Source of the DNA: Epinephelus fuscoguttatus | Lineage: Eukaryota; Chordata; Actinopteri; Perciformes; Serranidae | Direction of reading: 5' to 3' | Length of the DNA stretch: 64,000 nt | Assembly (NCBI RefSeq): GCF_011397635.1 | Contig: NC_064770.1 | Coordinates: 21,235,707-21,299,706 of the forward strand | Part shown: positions 1 to 12,000 of the stretch, piece by piece | Layout: every line of letters begins with the position of its first letter | Numbering within the stretch: the first letter of the stretch is position 1 | The notes under the pieces: model-generated | Told to the model about the DNA's origin: nothing | Seen by the model: the letters and a program-made list of their open reading frames with translations, nothing else | The model's database searches: none | Position numbers and translations under genes: made by a program

Positions 1-1152
1 ACTGAATTAGTTGTGGTTGACCTAATGCACCTTGTTTGAAAGCTATTTCATGGTCTAATTGTCGCTCATGGAGAATATTAAGGCAGCGCCGTGTCTGCTC
101 ACATCTGAAGGCCAAGGAAAGTGCTGTTGGTGAGCAAGGCTGTTGATGTCTAAATAAGAAATGTTTTGGGCGCAAACCTTGCACGCTCTTTAGTAGAACA
201 TGTAAACATTTACATAGGGGTATGAGTCACACACCCCCCCCCCCCCCCCCCCCCAAAAAAATAGTTTTTTCCTCTTCTCTCCTCCTCTTTCTGGGTTGTT
301 TTCTACCTTATTTTCAAAGGTCCTCATTACACAGGCTCCATGTGTTGCTCTACTCTACAGTTTGTTGTCTGTAACTTACTGATCAGCCTTCCTGTTGCTG
401 CAGAGGAACTGTGAGCAGTGAGATAAGGGCAGTGAGAGCACATGCTTGCACTAGAAGGGCAGGGAGGAGGAGATAAAAAGTAACAGATACAACGTGAAGA
501 GCAAAAGGCTGGCTAATTGGGATATTAACAGAGCTCGTTACAGTGTTTTTTTTTGCAGCCCGGGTGTCTCAAGGGTTGTGAATGTGCGACGGGAGCCACA
601 GAATCCTGGAGACCAGATGAGGACAGAGGTCTAGTTCGGGCCGGCAGCTGCAGCAAACAGAGCTGAGGTGGTGAAATATCAGCGGAGCTCTCTTCTGGGA
701 GGCTGAGGAACAAATAAACCTCACACAAACCTGCACAGGCGAGGATTAAGGAGACCTGCTTAAATCCAGGGAGCAAACTGAGGATGTGAAAGGGGGAGGG
801 GGGGGCGGACTGGAGTTTAAGCATCCAGGGGCCCGAGGATCACAGCGCAGGATATGCATGTTGATGCACTTTGACTCCTCCGGCATGAGACACGCAGGAG
901 AGCAGGACTAAAGGGAGGATCAGGCCTTGTTATTAGATCTCGCTCCGGATTGAGGACAGTTTGCACCACGTATACGGCAGGTGCTGCAGCTCTGTCTGGC
1001 TGAGACGTGAGTCGACGCACTAAAAAGTCGATGAGGGGGGACTGCGTGGGAGGGAGACAGCCAAACAGAGCGAGACAGCCAGTTTTAAGTGGAGGCAGGG
1101 GGGGACTTTTTGCTTTAACTGGTCGGGTCCACCAGGGCCAGAGCTTGCAGCG
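1..1152 (+). promoter_or_regulatory. pde4a long-form 5' flank / 5' UTR
   Basis: No coding region seen. The part from about 400 to 1152 is purine-rich, with G-runs such as agggggaggggggggcgg near 790-808, and probably holds the promoter and 5' UTR of the long form. No clear TATA box. A run of 21 C lies at 234-254. Confidence 0.35.
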
Positions 1153-1346
1153 ATGAGTCAGAGGAAGCTGACACGACAGCTGAGGTTGTGGGAGAGTCCT
1201 GAGGGTCCACCTCCTGTGCCTTCTCTCACCTCACCTGTGTCACCGGTGGATCAGACCCGAGGACACGGGGGCTCTGCTCTGTTCCAACGCATGAAACTGA
1301 ACCGCAGTATTCAGAAGCGCAGACGCTCCTCTCACTGTCTGACCAG
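1153..1346 (+). CDS. pde4a: pde4a exon 1 (long-form specific N-terminus)
   Basis: The frame opens at ATG 1153 (gcgATGa) and ends at donor AG|gtacaa. It encodes 64 residues plus two bases that complete Ser65 with the next exon. The basic C-terminal part ([16 protein letters not shown]) resembles the N-termini of PDE4B3 and PDE4D5 as I remember them, not human PDE4A4/5. The start is the first ATG of the open frame. Confidence 0.75.
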
Positions 1347-4300
1347 GTACAAGCCACTGATCTCTAACTTGCCTCAGCCCTCTGTCACCTCACTAACGTC
1401 TCTGTTCTAATAACAGAAGCTGTAGTGATTTGTGATTGCTGTGCATCACTCCAGATGAGGTGTGAGCGTTACAAACATCTGTGCAATGTACCTGTAATGC
1501 GACTCCCCAAAGACTTAAGAGCAAATTATTCCGTGCACACGCTCTAAAAACCAGTCAGTCAGATGGATTAGATTTTAGGAAGTGTTGATTTCAGTCTCGT
1601 AATTACTCTCAAAGTTTGCAGGGAAAAAAAAAAAAAAAACAACACGGATTAGCGCGTGCAGCTTGCAGAGGGTCCCCCTGGCAGACATTTTTGATGTGTT
1701 TGTCATTACCGGGGAAACTTGTTTAATGATATTTTGATCTGTAGCCATATTCACAAAGCCTGCTGGGGGAGAGGAGTGGCTCCTAATTGGCCAATTTAGA
1801 AGTAAATTCTAAAAATATCACGCGTCACGCTTAATTTTAGGAGTCAAACTGAAAAGCTGTTGACAACAAAAGTTGGTGAAGTTTAGGAGACGATGTGGGG
1901 AGGTGTTGCGGAGATAAAAGTTATCCTACATTAAAAATAGATGCTGTAGCTGCACTGCAACCTGATTCCCTATCTGTCCTTGTCATCCAAATATTAGACT
2001 GCAGCCTGAAAGCAACAATCACAGATTCATATTGTTATATATGGGGGGCACTGGCTCTAGATACCCCCACCTTAGGCAGAAGAAAACACAACTGTTGATT
2101 TATAATTGTGAGGTCTTCTTCATGAAATGGATGGTTATAATAAAAATATTTGATGCCACAGAATACAGCATAAAGTCATGAAAAGTGAAGTGAAATAGTG
2201 CCCTGTTATAAACTATTGTTACCTCTCTCTCTCAGTGAGAGCTTACCGGCTCCGAACTGTAGTTGGACAATGCACGTGAGAGGCATAACTTGACACTGTC
2301 CCACAACAGTTCATGACCAAATCGAAACGTGACGAGATCAGAGTGAGAATCTGTTGAGTTGGTAATACACTGGCTTATTAGCATTAATTTAGCTTGACTC
2401 ATTATTAGCTGGTAACAAGCTTCTAGTGGTCCGAATTACTCTGCAGAAGGAAGTATAGCGAGGCGTTCAGGTGTCGTTCACCAACAATGGCTTCACCACA
2501 AAACAACAAACATGGCCTCCTCATGAGGTCGAACAGAAGCCCTGAGCTCATCTAGACACTTAATTCTGCTGACTATCATCACTCTTTGCCGACTGCTGTC
2601 TTCACCATGGCAGCCCGAGAGAGCTGCTGTCCTCCATACACTGGCATACATGTCACACCCTCACAAGTTACCCACAGGGCAACCGTCCTTAAAGGGGAAC
2701 TGGGTAAGCCACTAACACATAAATGCAAAGTTCTCACAGGCAGAAATTTCACACAATTTTCACACCTTCGACAACTTTATTAATGTCACCGGGGCAGTTT
2801 GTTTGAGCAGCTTGTCTTGCACTCATACTGTAACGTACAGTAACATGTAGGCACATAAATAGATGAGTAATTAATAAAAAATCAAAGATAAATAATATAC
2901 CAAGGAGCTTAGGGGAATAAAAAGTTAATAGACTGATTATCAATAAAAAAATCAATAAATACAATAAAAAATATTACAGACAAAAAAATATATATATATA
3001 CAGACAAATAGCATAGAGACTAAAACATTTTGAAGACCAGTTAGTTTTACAAGCATGTGAAACATAGCGACTCCCTGATGGCAACAGAGAAAATTCGCCT
3101 GCAAGAACATGTCTAGAAGAAGCTACAATACGTGTGGCTTTGTGGAAGATTTGATGATTGCAAAAAACAGTCAAGTCCTGTTGTGTCACTCCTGTGGTCT
3201 GAGAGCAGATTTAACAATGATATTCAAACTGTTTCTGTCTTTCAGTGTGAGGCTGTGAAACCAGCAGATAGCTAATACATTTTAGCTAATATCATAGACT
3301 ATATAATATAATGAGTTGAGCTGAGCATTTTAGCTTTCGCCATCTATAAGTGACCATATTTGGACAAGAGGATGGAGCTGTGGAGGAGTGGGGGGTGGAT
3401 CTGACTTACAGACTGTGGCGACACCTCGCAGACAGTCACTCAAGCTCCCCCGCCCTTAGATATGTGTAACTGTAAGCCTTAACAAAATATAAACTGGTGA
3501 GTTATATTATAAGAATTCAAACCCCTGTACAGTTGTCAGGAATGTTAAGATTAACCATAGAGATAAAAAACATTTTTGTACCAGCCAGTAAACATATTTA
3601 TTTCTGCTGTAAAGTTTGGCATTTTAACATGGGGGTCTATGGGGACTGACTCTGTTGTGGAGCCAGTCTCAAGGAGCCAATTTGTTGAACTGCAGTTTTT
3701 GGCACTTCCACGTTGGCTTCATTTTTCAGCCTCAGAGTTTGCCACCTGGGTAATATAGGATGATACGTTGGCACAGGTCAAGCCATCATGTTACTCAAGA
3801 AACTTTGCACACAAACAAAAAAGGCAGTGGCTCAGAGGTAGAACAGGTCGTCCACTAATTGGAAAATCTGCGGTTCGATCCCTGGCTCCGCCAGTCTGCA
3901 TGTCAAAGTGTCCTTGAGCAAGATATTGAACCTCAAATTGCTCCTGATGGCTGTTCCATCAGTGTGTGAAAGCTTGTGTATGGTTACTGAGTAGCAGGTG
4001 GCACCATGAATGTTAGCTTTGGCCACCAGTGTGTGACTGTGTGTGTGAATGGGTGAATGTGACAAAGTGTAAAAGCGCTTTGAGTGGTCAGAAGGCTAGA
4101 CAGGCGCTATACAAGTGCAGTCCAGTTACTATTAACCAATAGAGCTTTTTTAAATGTTACAATGTGACAAAGGAAGCAAAAATCAATTGTTTTATTTCTT
4201 TTATAACCTCGGACATAAATAAAAAATAAGATTTTACCTCTATTAAACCCTGTGGGGTTCACGATTTAAAAATATGTCTTCTCTTACAATGTTTAAAGCA

Positions 4301-6574
4301 GTCACTTTAAGCTCCAATATCATGGATACTGTTAACACTTTGAAAGATTTTGCAGATTTTTGAAATTCTTTGTTTAGTTATTCTCATCTCCATGCTCTCC
4401 ATTCATTCTCTATGTAATTTACCACAACTTCTAAGATACAAACACCGTTCAAACTTCCATACCTTCAGATTTACACACAGATTCTCCTGTTTTTTCTTTT
4501 TGAAAGAAGTATCTGGACTGTAAAAGTGAAGGGTCCAATACTTCCTTCCAAAAAAGTGGAGTGGACATGTTCATCGTTCATTGCCGAAGTGTTGTAGCTG
4601 TTCTGGTGTTTAACAAAGCTGATGACAAATCAAGCAGCACACTTTCCCAGATTTTGTCAGAAAAGTTGCTATCCATCTGTATTGTTGCTACAAAATTGCC
4701 CATCATTTTCTTGTTATTTGATGCCAAACTCTAAAACTCCAGTCAATCAATACTGACTTCATTTCTTAGCTGCAAGATCGAATCTTCTTTCATCTCAGAA
4801 AAAGTTGGGCTGAGGAGTTTTGTCGAGGGCTGCTGGAAGATAAAAGCGCCATGGCTGCAGGTGTTGGTGAAAAAAGAGGAGAGTGTAACCTGTGAAGCGT
4901 GTTGCCGTGTCCCCTTTGGCTAAACTTGTCTATGAATGCCAGATTAGTAAGCAGATAAGCAATCTGCTGGCTGAATCTCTTGGGTTGGATGAAGGTGTAT
5001 CTAAGATCCACTTTGTCTCTTTTCTTTATTCCCTGATCATCTTTCAGCTGTAATCCTCTGGAGGACTTGAGGATTCTCATTCAAAAGCACATGCCCCATG
5101 CACAGTGCCCTCAGTCCTTGGTGGAGATGATGGCAGGAAACATCAGATTCATAGCAAATAAGCAGATATACCGCACACAGGAGGGCTGAATTGCTTCTTA
5201 TTTTAATTTAGTCTTACCTTTAAAATGCTACAAACAACACATTTCACCCAAACCCAATGAAGCCATAGGTTAAACGTGTTGTTTGTAGCATTTTTAAGTT
5301 AAGACTAAATAGAAAGAAGAAGCAGTTCGGCCCTCTTGTGTGTGTTGTATCTGCATATTTGCTATTAAACCAGGATTCTGTTACTGTGTCACTATTTCTC
5401 ACCTACCATGTTTTCAGAAACATATTTTAGTGCACTGTTTAGCTGTATTAGGAAGTGGCTGTCATACGGTTTCCAGTATTGTGAAAACAGAGGCTTAAAA
5501 ACCTCAGATCAGTGGTAAAACTAGGCAGTGCTGAACCAAGATTCTGTTACTGTGTTGCCTATTTCTTTTTCAGAAACATTTTAGCTCACTGTTTAACTGT
5601 TATTCGAGATTGTTTGCTACCTGACCACCATATTGTTTCCTGTGTCAAATCGGACAAACTTGCATTACGTCACCCACCAGTGGGAGCATTTATTGGTCTA
5701 GTGCAGTGCAGTGCATTCTGGTAGTTGTAGGACAAAAGCAATTGTCACTGCCCTTTTCTTCTGTTTTCTCCGGTCATGTAGCACCGATTTTAAAAATATT
5801 TGTGTCTTTCTATCACATAGCCCAGTTTTATGAAAAGACCATCCTCCCAGCAGTAAGATATTCCTTTAATACATGTAAGAGGTCTTAATGTTGTTTGGAT
5901 TTCATCCTAAAAGAGATCTGAATCCAGATCAAATATGTCAGTCACTCACGTCCTCTGACTGACAGCTTTGGCCCAGAGAGACACTATAGTTGATGTGGCT
6001 CATTTCGCCCTCTTAAACACGACTCGCTCTGAAATATAACTTGTCAGCAAAGGGTAATTTTCAGGGCAGCCCGATGGCAGTCTGCCAATCCAGCCGCACC
6101 TCGGAGTCAAAGCTGCATGGGTTTGTGCTGCAGCGTCTGTCAGGTCTCTCTTCCTTCAACTTCCCCCTCTAAGAACCTCAGAACGCTACAGGAGGATGGA
6201 CTCTGCGGCTTGTGTTTGGGTGTTTAGCCTTATCTCGTTGTCGCTGTGAGGCAAGCAAAACAAACACCAGAATTAAACGTAACAGATGTAAAAACAACCT
6301 TCCTCCCTGTCCTCTCTAACCCCTCAGCTTCGATTCAGAGAATGGTCCCTCGCCAGGCCGCAGTCCCATGGATTCGCAGGCGAGTCCTGGGTTGGTGCTC
6401 CACCCTTCCTTCCCCCAGAGCCAGCGCAGGGAGTCCTTCCTGTACCGCTCAGACTCAGACTATGACACGTCCCCCAAAACCATGTCACGCAACTCCTCCA
6501 TCAACAGTGAGGGGTAAGCATCCTCGATCCATCACTGAAGGAATTTGAACATGTTTGTTAACCTGCATTGTCCA

Positions 6575-6619
<45 letters not shown>

Positions 6620-9018
6620 AAACACTAACTGCACATTATTCCAATCAACACAGCAATGATTATGATTCTAATTATGCAATCATTATGCAAATGAAATCAT
6701 GATGGATCCTCTTAACATTAACACTTGTGCTCTGTCTTCTGGCCTAAGTTTATACACCCAAACCCCTCCATCAGTGTATTTCAGGACTATTTCTGTGTTT
6801 AGATCCAAATAGGTCTTTGTAAACATCCAGCTCACAGATACAGCCTCTCATATAAACACTGATACTGAGCGCCTCAGCTGCCCAAACTGCTCACATTCAT
6901 CTCACTCTGCACTTTTTTTTTTAAAATCTTTTGTCCTGCAGGCACGCCGAAGACATGATTGTCACCCCTTTCGCTCAGGTATGTTTTCCTCATGCACCTC
7001 GTCTGACATGTTTAATTGCTGTAAATGACGTGAAAAGCTGGCTAATTAGTGCAGTGAACTTGTCCCCCCTCCCCCTCCTCCTGTTCCCTCCCTCCTTTCT
7101 CCTTCTTTCCCTCCTACGCTGTCCATCCATCCCCCAGGTGTTGGCCAGCCTACGAACTGTAAGAAGCAACTTCACCATCCTCGCCAATGTCACAACACCC
7201 ACTAACAAGTCAGTATCATGCTGTCAAACACCCCTTCCCCCCCGCTTGCTCTCGTCACGACTGCCTGCTTAGTTTGCAGAGTGTGTGTTTGCTAATGTCT
7301 CCCTCTCCTTGCTCCCGTGGGGAAACACTTTTGCCATCATGATTAACCAGTTTATGATTATCAGGCTGTGCTCAAGGAAAATATGATCTGCATTATTTGG
7401 CATCTCTCCAGCTCGCTGGCTGAGGACTGAGTGCAGAGAACGTCATGCCTCAGATGTATGTCCCTGACTCTACCCAGACGATAGAGACGGTCAATAACAC
7501 TAAAATTATTCTCCTTTGTAATGCAGCAGATAGAAGGAGCTGGAGTTGGCAGGCTTTTAGCTCCACGTCAATATGATATATAAAGCATTGCAGCACAGAA
7601 TTATCAGCAGCTATAATTATTCAGCGTCTCTCTCACTACACATTTACAAAGACACGAAGGCTACTTAAAGGAGAGCAGAGCTTTGTCTTTGACTATTTTT
7701 GGATACTTGAATATTTGAAGCATTTTTATGCACTTTAAAAACACGTTGCCCTTTTATTCAAAACTCAAAGGCATTTTAATCCAGACATGCGCTCCTCTGT
7801 TTCTCCCTTTTTAGGAGCATATAAATGAATAACATACATGAAAAATATTTATGCCCCCTGTGTGAGCCAAGCCTTTTGTTGCCTCATCTTGTAATGCTGA
7901 ATGTGTGTTGAACCCCAGCAGGGGGCAGCAGCGTCTGGCTCTCCCTCTGATGTAATGATGTGTTTGTCCACAGGAGGTCACCAGTGACAAGCCAACCCAC
8001 TGTTCCCCAAGCTACACTCTCTGGTATGTTGTCAGCTAATTAAAACTCTTAGTCCAAAGAGTCCCACAGTCCCCTCACAGGGCTGTAAGGACACACTAAG
8101 GCTCCCACACTCCCTGAATGCACCATCCGTAATGAAAATGAATGCAGAACATCATGTGACTATTATTGAGGATTTTTTTTAACTAACTGTACTTCATATA
8201 TTTTATGAGACAGGATCTTATTATGCTAAAGCCACAAACGATATGGGTGTTCTAGAGTGGATGCTGAGAGTCTTTTTTCATACATAGTTGTATAAAAGAC
8301 ATTTATGAAAAGCTTTCACTCTATGGAGCCTTTTATCTTTACTGAACCTGAGAGAAAAGCATCTCCAAAAGGTGTGTCTAATAGTCTTAAAATGCTGTAA
8401 CCTACTGTTTTTATTAGGAGGACAGAATGTAACCAGCTGTAAAAGTGTTGGGCAAGCAGCAAGACCACACACTGTTTTAATTAACCCTGCAGAATCTGAT
8501 GGCTCAACTGTAACATGAACATTTTTATTTAGTTTTAACCAAACACTTATTATTAAAGGCACAATTTATGCATGTGTCTGGCAGATATATTATTATACAT
8601 TATGTATGTTTCTTTTACTCATATTTTACTGTTTTATACAATTGGTGTGCAGCTGTCTAGAGGCTAATTTCAAAATTGTTTGGTGATTTTTTTTGTGTGT
8701 GTGTCTAAATCTCATAGTCAAAAACTTAAAGGAGGCATCATGCAGTTTTGCAAGTCTTTATAAAGCAGAAATTATTATATTTATAAAGATTCATTAATAA
8801 TTAAGTCATCTGTTCTTGTATGCATATTAAAAAGACCTGTCAATCAGGTTTTAGAACTGATAGTTATCATACGTTTTGAATTTAAATAATAGTTTTTTTA
8901 GATAAGTTATCCAACTAATCCTAATTACCCAATCCCAAAATTTCCTAACAGGCCTAATTTGCTGTGTTAATAATTATCACTGATGTGAAAATATCTAAAC
9001 AGTGTCAGAAAACACAAA

Positions 9019-9054
<36 letters not shown>

Positions 9055-12000
9055 GTAACTGTTGTCTAATGTGAATTGGTATATTTAGACTTGTCTTACT
9101 CTGCTTACAATCACTATACTGGTATAAATCAATGTGACCACATAAGATGACACAAACAACTTTGATTCAATTGGGTTTCTAGTATTGTAAAAGACTTGTC
9201 AATCAGTTTTAGAGTGGGAGCAAATCATGTTTTCAAATTTGTTGGTGGAACCTCCCTTTAATGCACATTTTGGTTACCAGTTGAAGCATATAAATACTTT
9301 CTATCACAGGTGGCCAACTCTTTCTGTCAACTAACCTACTGATTTACAGGAGCTAAAAGGGACAGATCAAAAATACCCCCATATCAAAAATACATATTTC
9401 CCCCTTTTACCTGTAGTGCTGTTTATCAGTCTAGATTGTTTTGGTGTGAGTGTGTGAGTGTTGGAGATATCAGCTCTAGAGATGTCTGCCTTCTCTCAGA
9501 TATAATGGAACTAGATGACACTCAGCTTGTGGTGCTCAAAGCCCCTTTCCAGTATTGTCCCTTTCCAGAAATCATGAACCACACCTGCTAACTTTATTAC
9601 CACGCAGACGGAAGCTAGCTCAACTAGCACCACTGAGCTAGCTAACATTACATCTCACGCATGAGCCTCTCATCCATATATGCACATTTTCTTTTGCACT
9701 GTGATATGGTAGGCAGGTGTAGTTAGGTAAAAAGAAAATAGTTCCTATATGAAACTGCTCCCAACACTGTCTGTGGATCATGATTTCTGGAAAGAGACAT
9801 TGCTGTTGATTTTTACAAATGTATTTTTGGGTGCTTTGAGCACCACAAGCCGAGTGCTGTCTAGTTCCATTATAACCAAGAGAAGGCAGACATCTCTATG
9901 GCTGATATTTCCAGCACTCAGCACCTCACACCAAAACAATCTAGACTGATAAATACCACTATATGTACTCATTTTGGGGTGAACTGTCCCTTTAAAAGCC
10001 ACAGATCATTGGGAAGATGTTCTGTCATGCCACTGTCTGTGTTCTTCTTCTGCTGCTTGTTTTGCATATTGTCTCTGTGTGTCTGTCCTTCCTAGAGGAG
10101 ACATACCAGCAGATGGCTCGGGAGACTCTGGAGGAACTGGACTGGTGTTTGGACCAGCTGGAGACCATTCAGACCCACCGCTCAGTCAGCGAGATGGCCT
10201 CCAACAAGGTGCACACCTGTCCGCACACATACATGCACACAACAAGGACTTTCACTGTCCTTCTGCCTCAACTTTAACTCAGGGTGGTGCAAAGCTTGTC
10301 GATAAACAATGTATAAACAGCACATTTCATGGTTCATGGCTGTATCACTCAGTGTACAAAATACAGTTTGGCTAACTTCCTGTTTAAGCTCCCACTCTAC
10401 AGATAAACACAAACAATGTAGCTCCACCAGTGGTGGAAAGTGAATTTATCAAGTCCTGTACTGACTACATTTTGAAGGCAAACATTGCACTTATAACGCC
10501 ACCCCAGTTACTAGTTACTTTTCAGATTTACATTACGTATCAGAACATAAATCAACTAAGAAATTATGACAGTCTATTATAGATAAAACTACTCAGCATT
10601 ATAAAGAGTACTTGAAATTACCCTAACCAGCTTTACCAGCTGCAACATAACAGTGATATACACATTAATGCATCAATATTTTAAATCCAGTAATATAAAT
10701 ATGATTCTGATGGGATCATTCTGCATGTTGGTGCTTAAGTTTATTTTGATGTTAATACTTTTGTACTTTCACTTAAGTAAGTATGAGTTGACTGCAAAAT
10801 GGTATTTCTACACTGTGGTGTTGCTACTTTTACTTATGTAAAAAGATCAGAATACTTCCTTCAGCACTGAGCTTCACCAAGGTACAAGTATTTATAACAG
10901 TAAAGTGAAGACAAACCCTGCAGGAGTGGTATGTAACAAATAATAATGATCTGCGGCAAATAATTTAGAAACAAAAAGTCATAAATTAACCAATTTAACA
11001 TGTGCCGTAAGTTTATCAGTAATAAAGAACATGTAGGGGTGTGTTGCAGTATATAATCAAAGCAATCAAAAGAAACCAAAAGTTGTTATTCCCCCAAAAA
11101 GAGCGGGACTGTCAAAGGAGGGAGCTTTTTATTGGTGGAGCACACACCGGGCCCAGGTGTGACTTGTACAGCTACAGCTACATCCTCCATTCAGCACCTG
11201 CACCAACAACCACACACAGCAACACAGCAACAGGGACACCTAGTGTGTGGGAGAAGGGTCGTCTTAGTTTACTTACTTTTAAGGACACTTCATTTGGTTG
11301 TGAAACCTTAAATTGGCTTGTCCAGTGTCCTCTAACACCTGACACATGTTGCATTTACACATTTTGCCCTAATATTGGTAAGAAAATGAGCTGTTGAAGT
11401 AATTGTGCTGTTGTTTGTTTTTTACTGTAGATTGTTTGTTAATTAGAGTTGTTAAATAGAAATAGTAATTCTTTTAAATGTTTTTTTGCAGCCCTGTGGT
11501 TGTAATCGCACTGATGAATAATTAATACTACATTATGTGGTCACCTGTCTCCTGGCTTTTATGCCATTTGTTGGACTTTACTGACACACACTATTATGTC
11601 TAGTTAAGCGTTCACAGCTGCAACAAATGCAGCCAGGTTGTGCTGAATTTTGAGGTGCAATTTATTATATCTAGACGCCTGTATGTGTGCACATGGGCAG
11701 GCTTCTTAAGTATGCATGCATTTGTATTTGTGGGGGCACAGGGACAGAGAAGAGAGGGAGTTTGACGGTCTGTGGGTATGGAGGACACTAGAGGGAGGGG
11801 GGAACGGGCCCTGATGCTGATGTCTCTGCTGTAACCTTGGTTGCTATCGAACAGCAGCAGGGTCTGCCCTTCTCTTTTAGTCATTGGCTTGCCACTCTGA
11901 CCACAAGCCATGTGGTTTGGGCAGCAACCAATGAAAGAGAGGTGATGCTGCTTTAATAGTGCTCTGTCTTAAAGAGACAGCATCGTGCACCTTGTTTGTT

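Noticed and set aside
3822..4130. tRNA gene suggested by A and B boxes
   Set aside because: No cloverleaf or acceptor stem; the boxes belong to a SINE with a conserved teleost body and tail.
8727..9262. Possible MITE with ttaaaggagg / cctccctttaa ends
   Set aside because: Only about ten bases pair, and the interior has no matching arms; too weak to call.
10017..10277. Open frame running from intron into pde4a exon 6 with a hydrophobic, signal-peptide-like start
   Set aside because: It is in frame with UCR2 only because the intronic G before the acceptor gives the same codon; the upstream part is the pyrimidine-rich splice region, with no splice or promoter evidence.
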